A stretch of 64,000 nucleotides of DNA from Diospyros lotus (lineage: Eukaryota; Streptophyta; Magnoliopsida; Ericales; Ebenaceae): assembly GCF_014633365.1 (NCBI RefSeq), contig NC_068347.1, positions 18,746,433-18,810,432 on the forward strand, in the 5' to 3' direction. Positions 45,664 to 57,988 of this stretch are shown piece by piece. The notes below the pieces were generated by a model, which was given only the letters and a program-made list of their open reading frames with translations, had not been told where the DNA came from and did not search any database. Every line of letters starts with the position of its first letter. Positions within the stretch are counted from its first letter, which is position 1. Made by a program: the position numbers and the translations under genes.

Positions 45664-48600
45664 CAACAACAACAACAACATATCCAGCCTTTATCCCACT
45701 ATGTGGGGTCGGCTACATGAATTCTAGACTTCCATGTATTTCTGTCTTTTGTCATATCCTCATTTAGATCCATATATTTCATATCAAATTTTAATGCCTC
45801 TCCCAAAGTCTTCTTGGGTCTACCTCTACCTCTTTTTGTGACTAATTGTTCCATTTCATCAACTCTCATCACAGGAGCGTCTCTTAGTCTCCTTCTCACA
45901 TGACCAAACCATCTTAGTCTAGTCTCTCTCATCTTCTCCTCGATTGGCACTACTCTTACCTTATTACGAATAACTTCATTTCTAATTTTATCCTTTCTTG
46001 TATGTCTGCACATCCATCTTAACATCCTCATCTCCGCTACACTCGTCTTTTGCTCATGCTGGTATTTGACTGCCCAACATTCTGAGCCATACAACAGGAC
46101 TGGTCTTATAGCTGTCCTATAAAATTTTCCTTTCAATTTTAATGGGATTTTACCATCACATAACACCCCCGATGCATTTCTCCATTTTAGCCAACCTGCC
46201 TTAATTCTATGTGCGACATCCTCGTGGATTTCTCCATCTTTTTGAATCACTGATCCCAAATATCGAAAATGGTCTTTTCTTTGTAAGATTTGGTCTTCTA
46301 ATTTTATTATAACATCATCCACTTTTGTATTTTTACTAAATTTGCATTCCATATATTCTGTTTTCTTTCTACTTAATTTAAATCCTTTAGATTCTAAATT
46401 GTTTCTCCACAACTCAAGCTTAGTGTTCACTCCGTCTTTTGTTTCATCCACCAACACTATGTCGTCTGCAAATAGCATACACCATGGCACATCTGTCTGA
46501 ATATCTTTAGTGAGTTCATCCATTACTAGGGAAAATAAGTATAGGCTTAGTGCAGAACCTTGATGCAGTCCTATTGTAGTTGTAAATGGTTCAGTATCCC
46601 CTCCGCATGTTCTAACCCTTGTCTCTACACCATGATACATGTCCTTAAGGGCTTGTATATAGGCTATTTTGACTCCTTTCTTCTCTAAAACCCTCCATAA
46701 TACTTCTCTAGGGACCCTATCATAGGCCTTTTCTAGATCTATAAACACCATATGTAGGTCTTTCTGATGATCTCGATACCTTTCATTAGACACCTCAGTA
46801 AATATATAGCTTCCATTGTTGACCTACCAGGCATGAAACCAAACTGATTTTCTGACACCTTTGTTTCCTTTCTGAGCCTCTGCTCTATTACTCTCTCCCA
46901 GAGTTTCATAGGTATGACTCATTAACTTAATTCCTCTATAATTTTCACAGTTTTGAACATCTCCTTTATTCTTGTATATAGGAACCAAAGTACTCTTCCT
47001 CCACTCATCTGGCATCTTTTTTGATTTAAGGATGGCGTTAAATAGTTGCGTTAGCCAGGAGATGCCCTCTTCTCCCATGCATTTCCATGCTTCTATTGGT
47101 ATATTATCTAGTCCCACTGCCTTATGATTTTTCATCTTTTTTAATGCTTGCCTTATTTCATTTGAACTTATGCGTCGATAAAATGTATAGCTCACATTCC
47201 CTTCGGAGTTACTAAGATGTCCCAACCTAACTCTTGTGTCACCACCATCATTGAATAATTTTGTGAAATACTCCTTCCATCTCTCCTTAATCGCTCCCTC
47301 ATTTACTAAAACATTTTGATTGTCATCTTTTATGCATTTCACTTGATTTAAATCTCGTGTTTTTCTTTCTCTTGCTTTAGCTAATTTATATATATCCCTT
47401 TCTCCATCTTTTGTATCAAGTCGTTTATATAGATTCTCATATGCTTTTGACCTTGCTTCACTAACAACTCTTTTTGCTGCCTTTTTTGCTTCTTTATAAT
47501 TTTTTTGATTTTCTTCATTGTTGCATTGATATACCACCTTGTAGCAAGTTTTCTTATTTTTAATTTTCAATTGTACCTCTTCATTCCACCACCAAGACTC
47601 CTTAAGGTTAGGGGCTCTACCATTTGTCTCTCCAAGGACTACCTTTGTCGTGCTTCTCAGAGCATTAGCCATTTCTTTCCACATTTGGTTTGTTTGTCTT
47701 TCTCCATTCTATTCCCTTCTACCCCTTAATTTTTCTTTGAAGATTAGTTGTTTCTCCCCTTTTAAATTCCACCACCTGATTCTTGGATTTTGTTTTATGT
47801 GATTTTTTCTCTTCCAATTTCTTACTTGAACGTCAAGTACTAGAAGTCTATGTTGAGTAGTCAAACACTCTCCTGGTATCACCTTACAATTCCTACAACA
47901 TAACCGATCCTCTTGTCTCATGAGGAAGTAATCTATTTGGGTGCTTGAGGTGATATTTTTATATGTGATTAAGTGTTCGTCCCGTTTTTTGAACCTAGTA
48001 TTGGTTATAATGAGCCCATATGCCATAGCAAAATCTAGGATAGATTTACCCTCATTATTAATTTCCCCGAATCCATACCCTCCATGTACCTCTCTATATC
48101 CGTTTCCGTCTCTACCCACGTGCCCATTTAAGTCACCTCCTATAATCACTTTCTCTCCTCTTGGTATCATTTGTATGAATCCCTTTAGGTCCTCCCAGAA
48201 TTTTGCTTTTATCTCATCACCTAACTCCGCTTGTGGTGCATATGTACTAAAGATATTCATAGTCATTCTTCCTAGACTAATCTTCACCATAATAATCCTA
48301 TCCCCTATTCTCTTTACATCCACTACCTCATCTATTAAGCTTTTATCCATAATAATCCCCACTCCATTTTTCGCTCGATCAGTTCCTGTGTACCATATTT
48401 TATATCCAGCTTCTGATAAAGTTTTTGCTTTTTTCCCTACCCATCTCGTCAAGGCACATAATATTAATTTTTCTCCTAATCATCACATCCACCACTTCCA
48501 TAGCTTTGCCTGTTAATGTTCCTATGTTCCATGACCCAATCCTTAATCTATGATTTTGTTTTTGGCCTTGACTTTGGATTTGATTTTGTTTTTGGCCTTG

Positions 48601-48975
48601 ACTTTGAATTTGATTTTGTTTTTGATTTTGGTTTTGGTTTTGATTTTGATTTTGGTTTTGATTTTGATTTTGATTTTGGACTAGCTTCTTTACCCACATC
48701 CGTCCAAGCAAATGCGGGAACCCTTGCTCATTTATCACTACATCCGGGCGCCGATGCAGCGGCCCTAGCTCACTTGTCACTGCACGGGGGCAGTGTAGCG
48801 CGTCGCTATGAAAGGTTACGCCCACGCCCAAACGATTTTTCATAATTTGTCTAGAGTTCATGTTTTGGATCCGACTAAGTTTTACGTTGGCTGTCGGCTA
48901 CCTAACACAACCCTCCTCCTTTATCCGGGCTTGGGACCGGCAGTGGATAACATCCCCAGGCGGAGTTGTTACTGA
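45664..48975 (-). mobile_element. RTE-type LINE, nearly full length, inserted in copia E
   Basis: On the minus strand the element runs from GC-rich 5' sequence (about 48690-48975) through an endonuclease and reverse transcriptase to a 3' tail of (TTG)n, seen as (CAA)n at 45664-45680 on the + strand. A microsatellite tail in place of poly(A), a single large frame and this domain order are typical of plant RTE LINEs. It separates the integrase and reverse transcriptase parts of copia E. The exact 5' end and target duplication could not be fixed. Confidence 0.85.
45699..48861 (-). pseudogene. RTE LINE polyprotein: endonuclease and reverse transcriptase, frameshifted
   Basis: Pieces in order: an N-terminal frame with an Asn/Gln-rich tract then RLRIGSWNIGTLTGKAMEVV (48861-48400); an AP-endonuclease-like domain (48452-47709) with GGDLNGHVGRDG, INNEGKSILDFA and STQIDYFLM; the start of reverse transcriptase (47684-46824) with DNIPIEAWKCMG and NYRGIKLMSH; and the reverse transcriptase core (46793-45699) with [20 protein letters not shown] and the catalytic FADD (46461-46472). 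About three frame changes break the frame. The enzyme would nick target DNA and reverse-transcribe the element's RNA from the nick; as it stands it is inactive. Confidence 0.88.
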
Positions 48976-49453
48976 CCCAAAGATAAGAAGGTAGTTGGGT
49001 GTAAATGGGTTTATCCTAAAGTTCAAAGCTGAATTGCGTCCATATAAGACGAGATTGGTTGCAAAAGGTTATACACAAACCTATAGTGTTGATTACCAGG
49101 AAACATTTGCTCCGATGGAAAAAATGAATATGGTCAGGATTCTTTTATCTCTAGCAGCATATTTTGGTTGGGATCTTCAGCAATATGATGTGAAGAATGC
49201 ATTTCTTCACTAAGAGTTGGAGGAAGAAGTTCTCATGGAGCCACCACCGGGATTTGATAAAGGGTTCAAACCTAACAAGGTTTGTAAGCTGAAAAAGGCT
49301 CTATATGGATTGAAGCAATCACCAAGGGCTTGGTTTGGGAGATTTGCTAAAGGCAATGCTATGAATTGGCTATAAACAAATCCAAGGTGACCATATTGTC
49401 TTTATTAAACACTCAGGTAAGGATAAAGTTATTGCCTTACAGGCATATGTAGA
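48976..49453 (+). pseudogene. Copia E reverse transcriptase, first part
   Basis: It runs from KDKKVVGCKWVYPKV (with a frameshift) through [28 protein letters not shown] (followed by a stop), [29 protein letters not shown] to YVDV at about 49447-49455, where copia F is inserted. The pol frame resumes at 62548 with the duplicated GTAGA. Confidence 0.85.
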
Positions 49454-49735
49454 TGTTGATTTCCAAAGGATTCACGAAGGAAAGGATATGGAAGGTTGAA
49501 TAGTTATCCACCTTAAGTTTGGAAGCTGATCTAATCTTTAGTTGTTTAGAAATTGCTAAATCAAGTTAGGATACTTTCTTAATTCTAGTTTAGGATACTT
49601 TCCTAAACCTTGTATAGACAATCTTTCCTACTTTTAGCTATTGTAATCTTTCCTATATTGCAATTCCTCCACCCTATAACTAGGGCTGTATTGTTGTGTA
49701 AATGAATGAATGAATGAAATTAATCCATTCTCACA
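49454..49735 (+). repeat. 5' LTR of copia F
   Basis: A 282-bp LTR, TGTTGATTTCC..CTCACA, ending in an AATG repeat that is one or more units longer than in the partner LTR. It abuts the primer-binding site at 49736. Confidence 0.92.
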
Positions 49736-50221
49736 TGGTATCAGAGCCATTGTGACCTTGATTGGACACTTACACAATTGATTGAATTTTAGCTCTCATA
49801 GTAGGAACTCCTCAATTACAGTAGCTTACAGCAATGAATATTAGCAAATGCAAGGAAAGAAAACAAAAAGAAAAGAGGCCTATTCATTTGGGCCTCACTC
49901 TCCAACAATTTCTTCAACAATTTTCAGATCCCTTCTCTCTCCTCCTCCCTCCCCTTTTATACCTATCTCTCATTTTGTTTCAGCCACGTGAATGAATATT
50001 CCCCTCTAACCAACTTCTGACTCTCTTGCCCCTAACTCAATTCCCTTAGTTGCCCTTATTGTTCCTCTCCTTTTATGCCTTTGATAGGTGAGACTAATGG
50101 GAGTCCTAATAGATCTGTCCTTGTTATCCTCTCGGTTTGATCTAATCATTGTGAGCCTTTATTGCCATGGTATTGTTTTTCCTTTCCACCCTACTTGTTT
50201 AGCCATTAATCCATCCAAAAA

Positions 50222-52299
50222 ATGTCAAAAATCTCTAAGACCACCCCTTCTATGGCAACGGGAGAGGTTGTCCTGTTTGATCAACCAACCGAGAACCCTA
50301 CTACTAGTGAGCTATCGGTAATGCATCATTCCTATCACCTAGATGGAAGAAAATACTTTTAGTGGTCACAACTTGTAAGGACTTTCCTAAAAGTTCGAGG
50401 GAAGATAGCCCATTTAACTGAACCAACCCCCAAGACCTCAAATCCTCCGTTCACAACATGGGATATTAAGGATTCAATGATCATATCCTGGCTTTGGAGT
50501 TCTATGCAGCTTGAGGTAAGCAGAAATTACATGTTCTTATCTTCTGCCAAGGATATTTGGGAAATTGTTAAACATACTTATTTATTCTAAAGTACAAGAT
50601 GCCTCGGTAATATTTGAGATTAAGACAATAATAAGTGGTACTAAGCAAGGGTCATTGACTATAACTAATTATTATAATAAGATGAATGGATATTGGCTTG
50701 AGTTAGATCACTACCAGGATATTAAGATGGTGTGTAGCAAGGATGCAGCCACCCTTATTGCCATACTTGAACGAGATAGAATTGTAGAATTATTGAATGG
50801 CCTTAATGCCGACTATGATCAAGTAAGAGTACAAGTTCTTGGAAGAGAGAAACTTCCATCTCTCAATGAAGTTTTTTCTATGATCCGGAGTGAGAAGTAT
50901 CGAAGGATAGCTATGCTCAATGAGTCCAATTCTGAGGGCTCAGCCATGGTGACCAGTAAGGTGGATGGATCCAGATTCAAGTCTCAGTAGGGGAAGACTA
51001 ACTTACACCATAGATCACAAAACTGAGAAGGATTGCAGTGCACCTATTGCAAGAAGTCAAAGAACACTCGAAAAACATGCTTTAAGTTGCATGGGAAAGG
51101 GATAGTTCTAAGTAAGATAGGAAGTTTCGAAGTTTAACATCTAGAAACCATAGACAAACCTATCTCACAAACAAGGAGCAAGAGGAAGCCACCATAGATA
51201 AGGTAGATTCCACTACAACTTCTGACCTAAGTCAATTGAATGCGGATGAAATCAGTAAACTTAAGAGCTCCTTGAAAACCATTCAGGATGGGACTTGTTC
51301 TCTAGCACAAGCAGGTAATTGCTTCCACTCTAAATCTTTTACTACCTCACAAACCAATAGGAATGATTTGTGGATTCTAGACTCAATGGCTACTGCCCAT
51401 ATGTCCTATTGACTTAAATGTATTTGAAACCTATAAACCAATGGGAACTTCCAAAGAATTACCATAACCAATGGAAATTCAATTCCTATAGCAGGTTAGG
51501 GAAGAGTAACCCTTAGTTCTATACTTCCTATCCAACAGGTTTTGCATGTTCCTAACCTATCTACCAATCTAATCTTTGTCCACCAACTCACTAAAGATCT
51601 TAATTACTATGTTATTTTTTCTCCTCATGCATGTGAATTTCAGGCACTGGACACTAGGAAGATGATTGGTGCTACTGAGGAGAAAAATGGGTTGTATTAC
51701 TTGAAGAGCGATAGTGTGTTGACTAAAGGGGATCAACCTATGCTTGCCTATTCATCTCAGTTACTTCTACCCTCACTGACATATGGCTTCAGCATTATCG
51801 TCTAGGCCATCCTACTTTTACCTTGTTAAAAACTACGTTTCCTTCTTTATTCAGGGATTTAAGTGTTAGTAATCTTCATTGTGACGTGTGTGAAGTCTCT
51901 AAGCATCACCAAGTGTCTTATCCCATTAGTAATAATTTGTCCTCTATTCCTTTTTCATTGATACACTCTAATGTTTAGGGACTATCTAGAATTCCTAACC
52001 GTTCTAGGGCTAAATGGTTCATATCTTTCATTGATGATCGTACATGGATGACTTGGGTACACCTTTTGAAGGATAAGGCTACTATTGGTATTGTTTTACC
52101 ACTCTTTCATAAGATGATTTCTACTCAATTTGGCTCTCAAATTAGAAAATTTCATACTGATAATGCAAGGGATTATTTTAATCGACACATGCATCAGTTT
52201 TTTCAGCAAGCAGGAATTATTCATGAGTCCTCCTGCATTGATACCCCTCAACAAAATGAGGCGGCCGAAAGAAAAATGAGGCATCTCCTCAATATTACT
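50222..52299 (+). pseudogene. Copia F gag, protease and integrase, first part
   Basis: Gag starts MSKISKTTPSMATGEVV (50222), with a stop near 50360 and a shift near 50560, then the well-kept stretch ending with VRVQVLGREKLPSLNEVFSMI. The zinc knuckle reads CTYCKKSKNTRKTC, so the usual His is Asn. The protease site reads DSM where relatives have DSG. Integrase pieces follow (HTDNARDYFNRHMHQFFQQAG, SSCIDTPQQNEAAERKMRHL) up to the insertion of copia G at NIT. Stops and shifts make it non-functional. Confidence 0.87.
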
Positions 52300-52574
52300 T
52301 GTTGGGAAAAAGGAACCGGTATTCCTTATGATTTTATTGATGTCAATAATCAAATTTATACAAGAGGTTTCTAAGAATTCTCCTATATTTTAGGACTAGA
52401 TTACATTCCTACTTTATAGGACTGGATTACTTATCTTCTATCTAGGATTAGATTACATCAATTTAAATACAATACAAAGATAAAACATAAGAATAAATAC
52501 AAAAGATAAAAGAAACAACCTATCTCTATCTTGATCTCGGCTGCAACCTATCTATATCTTCGGATATTTTAACA
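52300..52574 (-). repeat. 3' LTR of copia G
   Basis: A 275-bp LTR, TGTTGGGAAAAAGG..TTTTAACA on the + strand, adjoining the purine tract complement ctccccctcaagctgg. Confidence 0.93.
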
Positions 52575-52581
52575 CTCCCCC

Positions 52582-55500
52582 TCAAGCTGGTGAGTGGATA
52601 TCTTCCATTCCTAGCTTGCTTACTAGTTCCTTAAATTTCCTAATAAGCAATCCTTTAGTGAGAAGATTTGTCACTTGTTGATTAGTTGAAACATAGGAGA
52701 TTTGCAGCAGCCTGGATTCCAGTTTTTCTTTAATGAAATGCTTGTCAATCTCAATGTGCTTGGTTCGGTCGTGTTGTATCAGATTATGAGCAATATTGAT
52801 TGCTGATTGATTGTCGGATAGAAGCTCAAGAGGATATTGTATTTGAATCTTCAAATCTTCTAGGATAATTTTCAGCCACAAGAGTTCACACACACCAAGA
52901 GCCATAGCTCTGAATTCAGCCTCAACACTTGACCGTGCTACTACTCCTTGTTTCTTACTCCTCCAAGACACCAAATTTCCTCCTAGGAACATGCAGTACC
53001 CAGTTGTGGAACATCTATCAACTAAAGAGCCTCCATAATCAGCATTTGTGTACCCTTGAACTTTTAGAATAGCTCCTAGTGCAAAAAGAATGCCTTTGCC
53101 TGGTGTAGCTATTAAATAATGAAGAATTTTACTTACTACTTGCATGTGTTCCTCATTGGGGCTATGCATGAATTGACTTACTAGGCTTACTCCAAATGCT
53201 ATGTCCGGCCTAGTATGTGAGAGATATATCAGTTTCCTTACCAAACTTTGGAACTGCCCTTTATCTATTGCTTCTCCAAAGTAATTTTCTCGTAACTTCT
53301 TGTTTGGATCTACTGGAATTTGAGCTCCCTTTCCTCCTAGCAGTCCAGTCTCAGTCAATAAGTCAAAAGTGTACTTACGCTAAGATAAGTAGATTCCCTT
53401 TTGAGAATAGGCCACCTCAATGCCTAAGAAATACTTTAGTCTTCCAAGGTCTTTAATATCAAATTCCTTAGCAAGATTTTGTTTTAGGCCTTCTTGCTCA
53501 GCTTCATCATTTCCTGTCACAACAATGTCATCAACATAAACTAATAGAGCAGTTACCTTATCTTTTGTGTGTTTGATGAAGAGGGTGTGGTCCCCTTGGC
53601 TTTGCTGGTATCCTATTTTATGCATTATTGTAGAAAATCGCCCAAACCATGCTCGTGGAGACTATTTAAGTCCATATAATTCCTTCTTCAATCTGCACAC
53701 TCGCCTTTCTTTGTTATGAGAAAATCCAGGAGGTAATTCCATGAATACTTCTTCTTCTAAATCCCCATGCAAGAATGCATTTTTAACATCTAGTTGTTGT
53801 AGTTTCCACCCCAAATTTGCTGCCAATGATATGAGAACTCGAAATGTTGTCATCTTTGCTACTGGGGCAAAGGTCTCAAGATAATCAATCCCATAGGATT
53901 GAGTGTAACCCTTGGCCACTAGCTTTGCCTTATATCTCTCAAGAGTACCATCAGCTTTGTATTTTGAATTAAAGACCCATCCACAACCCACTGGTTTAAT
54001 TCCCTTGGGTTGAGTCACTTCCTCCCAAGTTTGATTCTTGTGCAAGGCCCTCATCTCTTCTAACATGGCTTCTTTCGAATTTGGATCCTTTAGTGCCTCT
54101 TCCACTGATTTTGGAATAACACTAGCATCTAGGGTTGTTAGGAAGCTTCTGTAGATAGGAGAAAGGCGATGATAGGATAGGAAATTTGCTACGGGATGTT
54201 TGGTGCATGTTTAGACCCCTTTCCAGATGGCAATAGGAATGTCCAGATCTGGGAATTCTGATTCTGTTTGGCTGGTATTTTGTTCTTCAGATATGTGTTC
54301 TTCCACTCTTGAATTAGGGGCTGCAATTGGTGTAGGTTGTAGATCATCATTAGGCTGTCGTTTCTTGTACACATAGGGTGAGCCTTTGTATCGGTTGGTA
54401 GAAATCAGCTGTTGGTTTGTTGATTCAGTGTTATTTGATGGGGAAGGCTTAGGGAAATGGTGGACAGAATCACTGGTTGAGGCAGGGGGTTCTGGAAAGA
54501 AATTATCCATAGTTTCCGGTTGAGTATGCTCCCCCTTAGGCTGAGAATCAAAAAAGGATTGGGACTCAATGAAGGTGACATCCTTAGAAATATAGACTTT
54601 CCGAGAGATAGGATCATAACACTTGTATCTTTTTTGGATTGGAGAATACCCTATGAAGACATATCTTTTTGCTCTAGGATCTAGCTTGTCTCGGTGGACC
54701 TTGGGTATGTGAACAATACATACACATCCAAAAACTTTGAGAGGCAATGGAGAATGTAGTTTCAGGTCTGGGAAGAACTTGGTTAGACTTTGGAAAGGAC
54801 TTTGATTGTTAAGAATCTTGGATGGTACCCTATTAATGACATAAGTGGCTGTCAAGACTGCCTCCCCCCATAGATATTTAGGAATATTATGATAGTGAAG
54901 AAGGGTTCGAGTGACATTAAGAAGATGCCTCATCTTCCTCTCGGCCACTCCATTTTATTGTGGAGTGTCGATGCATGAAGATTCATGGACAATTCCTTCG
55001 TTTTGGAAGAAGAGATGTAAGTGAGCATTGAAATAATCCCTTGCATTATCTGTCCTAAATTTTTGAATTTGAGTTCCAAATTGTGTGCGAATCATTTTGC
55101 AAAAATAAGGGAGAACAATCCCAATACTAGCCTTATCCTTTAATAAGAAAACCCAACACATTCTAGTGCAATCATCTATGAATGAGATGAACCACTTGGC
55201 TCCCGACTGATTTGAAATTCTTGAAGGACCCCAAACATCTGAATGAATCAAAGCAAAAGGTCTAGATGATAGTTTATTGCTAATTGAATAAAAGGTTCTA
55301 CGATGTTTGGCCATAACACACACATCACACTGAAAAATACTAGGATCAAGAGTTTTAAACAAAGTAGGAAACATTTCCTTCACTAAACTAAAAGGAGGAT
55401 GACCTAGGCAAAGATCATAAAGCCAAATGGCAGCTCGGTCAGAGGCTGTTTTCTGGGTTGAGTAGGCTGCCTGCAGCTGATCTTTAGGCTTAGTGCTCCT

Positions 55501-57047
55501 CCCTTGTAAGATATACAGCCCATGTTGCTCTTTAGCCACACCAATCATCCTCCCCGTATCCATGTCCTGAAATTTACACACATATGGAGAGAAAACAGCA
55601 TTGCAATTGAGGTCTTAAGTGAGTTGTTTTATGGAGATAAGGCTAAGGGTTAAATCTGGTACATAAAGTACCGGATTTATTGACAAATTTGGACCAAAGT
55701 TAACTTTGCCTTTTCCTTTAATGGGAATTGTGGTCCCATTGGCAATAGTGATTTGTTTGGATGATGTAAAAGGCTCATAAGTATCAAAAAAATGGAAATT
55801 GGGTATCGTATGGTTAGTAGCCCCGGAATCCAAGATCCATGTGTTATTCCTACTAGTTTTGGAGGCTAAAAAAGGAGTAAAACATATTTGTTTACCTTGT
55901 TGAGACATAGAGCAAGATGCTCCTCCATCTTGAATGGTCTTTAGGAACTCCTTCAGCTTATTAATCTCCTCTTTATTGAGTAGGTTGAAGTCCATTCCAG
56001 CACCAATACCAGTTCCAGCACCCGGCCTTTCTTCCTTTTCTGCTTCTCCCTCTTGTTCTTTGTTTGAAAGGTAGCTTTGAGGGTAGTTTTGTGGAGGACC
56101 TTGAGTCCTTATATTCTTGAATCCACCAAGTATGTTGAGGACTGCTTCCTTCCCATGCAACTTGAAGCATGTCTCCTTAGTGTGCCTCGGCTTATTACAG
56201 AAGGTGCACCACTGCCCTTCTCGTCCGGACTTATTCCGATTTGTTGACTGCTTCCATGATTTGTTGCTGGAAAGGAGTGCTGATCCTTCCATATTGGATC
56301 CACCAAGCATGGCTCCTCTCCTATTTTCTTCGCTTCTAACACTAGCAAACACCCCATTTAGGCTAGGTAATTTATCCTTACCGAGAATTTGAACCCATAC
56401 CTAATCAAACTCGGGATTTAAGCCTGCTAGGAACTTTACTATCCGATCTCTTTCAAGAATCTGATTGAGGGTAGCAGTATCTACTTGGCACACCATCTTT
56501 ATAGCTTGGTATTGACCAAGCTCTAACCATAGGCTTAGCATCAGATTATAGTATCTGAGACTGTTAATTGGCCTTGCTTTGAACCATTGATCTTTGTTTT
56601 GACATCAAAGATTACGGATGCATCCTTGGCCTTTGAGTAAGTCTGATAAATAGTCCCCCAAACTTCTCAAGCAGTACTAAGGAACATAAAGTTACTACTG
56701 ATATTTGGTTGTATTGTGCTCCATAGCCATGACATGATGCGGGAGTCTTCCACATTCCATGTACTGAAGCCAGGGTCAATTTCTGGTGGAGGATTCCCAG
56801 TTAGGTGAGTGCCCTTTCCTCAGCCCTTAAGGAGGGTTTTGATCAGCTGCGACCATTGAAGAAAATTCCTACCATCTAGCCGATAGGATTGGTGAACACT
56901 TGGTAGTTCGCCGGTAAGAGGAGGTTGATCCACTGGAACTGTTTCTCCAGTGATGATAGTTGGTGAAGAAGACGGATTTGCTAATGTTTCTGACATGGTT
57001 ATGAAGGAAGAATAGAAGGATGAATGGTTTAGATGGCTGGAACCCAA
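52582..57047 (-). pseudogene. Copia G Gag-Pol polyprotein with a few stops
   Basis: On the minus strand: gag (MSETLANPSSSPTII at 56996, SYRLDGRNFLQWSQLI), zinc knuckle CTFCNKPRHTKETC (about 56210-56165), protease WILDSGATNH (about 55835-55805), pre-integrase and integrase (DMDTGRMIGVAKEQHGL, HSDVWGP, FRTDNARDYF, ESSCIDTPQ), reverse transcriptase ([37 protein letters not shown] at 53527-53538) and RNase H (RSSVEAEFRAM, LSDNQSAINIAHN, NLLTKGL), ending GMEDIHSPA and stop at 52582. The frame is broken by one small deletion in gag and about eight single stop codons. It is the best-preserved transposon frame in the window. Confidence 0.92.
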
Positions 57048-57156
57048 AAAACGGGTGCTATTAAAGCACGAGCAATGAAGGCACCAAAAAACGGATTGTG
57101 CAATGAAGGCACTGGCTACTAGAAGAGAAGGCTTCGATCAGCAAGCTCTGATACCA

Positions 57157-57430
57157 TGTTGGGAAAAAGGAATCGGTATTCCTTATGATTTTATGATGTC
57201 AATAATCAAATTTATACAAGAGGTTACTCAGAATTCTCCTATATTTTAAGACTAGATTACATTCCTACTTTATAGGACTAGATTACTTATCTTCTATCTA
57301 GGATTAAATTACATCAATTTAAATACAATAAGAAGATAAAACATAAGAATAAATACAAAAGATAAAAGAAACAACCTATCTCTATCTTGATCTTGGCTGC
57401 AACCTATCTATATCTTCCGATATTTTAACA
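57157..57430 (-). repeat. 5' LTR of copia G
   Basis: A 274-bp partner LTR, adjoining the primer-binding complement gctctgatacca at 57145-57156. Confidence 0.93.
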
Positions 57431-57988
57431 TTACTAGAGCTCTTCTCCATTATCATCATGTTCCTAAACATTTTTGGGGAGGAGCAGTATTAACAGCAGC
57501 TTACTTAATTAATCGAGTTCCCTCTAAACTCCTCCACAATCAGAGTCCATTTTAATGTTTATCCTCCTATTTTCCTGATGTTGGTCTTCATACTCCTCTT
57601 CCTCTTAAAGTCTTTGGTTGTGTGTCATTTGTCCATATTCCAAGGCATCACACGAATAAACTTGATCCTAGGGCCCTTAAGTGTATCTTTCTTGGCTATT
57701 CTCCTACCTAGAAGGGCTATAAATGCTATCACCCTTCCTCTCGCAAATTCTATGTGTCTAAGGATGTTACCTTTGTTGAATCTCAATCCTTTTTTGGGTC
57801 CTCTAGTCTTGGTCACTAGGGGGAAAATGTCCAATATGGTGACCAAGGTGTTTTTCCCAGCTTAGATTTGGCTCCTGTGAGATCTCTTGGGACATAAATA
57901 AGTACCCAATCTGAATCACTTGCTCACTCACCTAGCTCAGGCGAGTAGGACTCATCTGAACAAGAAGAGCAACCATTGACAGTGTTGC
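57431..57988 (+). pseudogene. Copia F integrase C-terminal part
   Basis: It resumes after the TTACT duplication with a frame reading RALLHYHHVPKHFWGGAVLT, AAYLINRVPSKLLHNQSP, then KVFGCVSFVHIP (about 57608-57643) and [20 protein letters not shown]. It is then interrupted by LTR H. A few stops break it. Confidence 0.85.

Larger units (their letters stand above)
52300..57430 (-). mobile_element. Ty1/copia element G, nearly complete, inserted in F
   Basis: LTRs at 52300-52574 and 57157-57430 are flanked by perfect TTACT duplications (52295-52299 and 57431-57435). On the minus strand the right LTR is followed by TGGTATCAGAGCTTG, and CAGCTTGAGGGGGAG precedes the left LTR. By eye the LTRs differ at about 10 positions plus one indel in 274, so it is younger than F, as the nesting demands. 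All copia domains are present in order. Confidence 0.95.
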
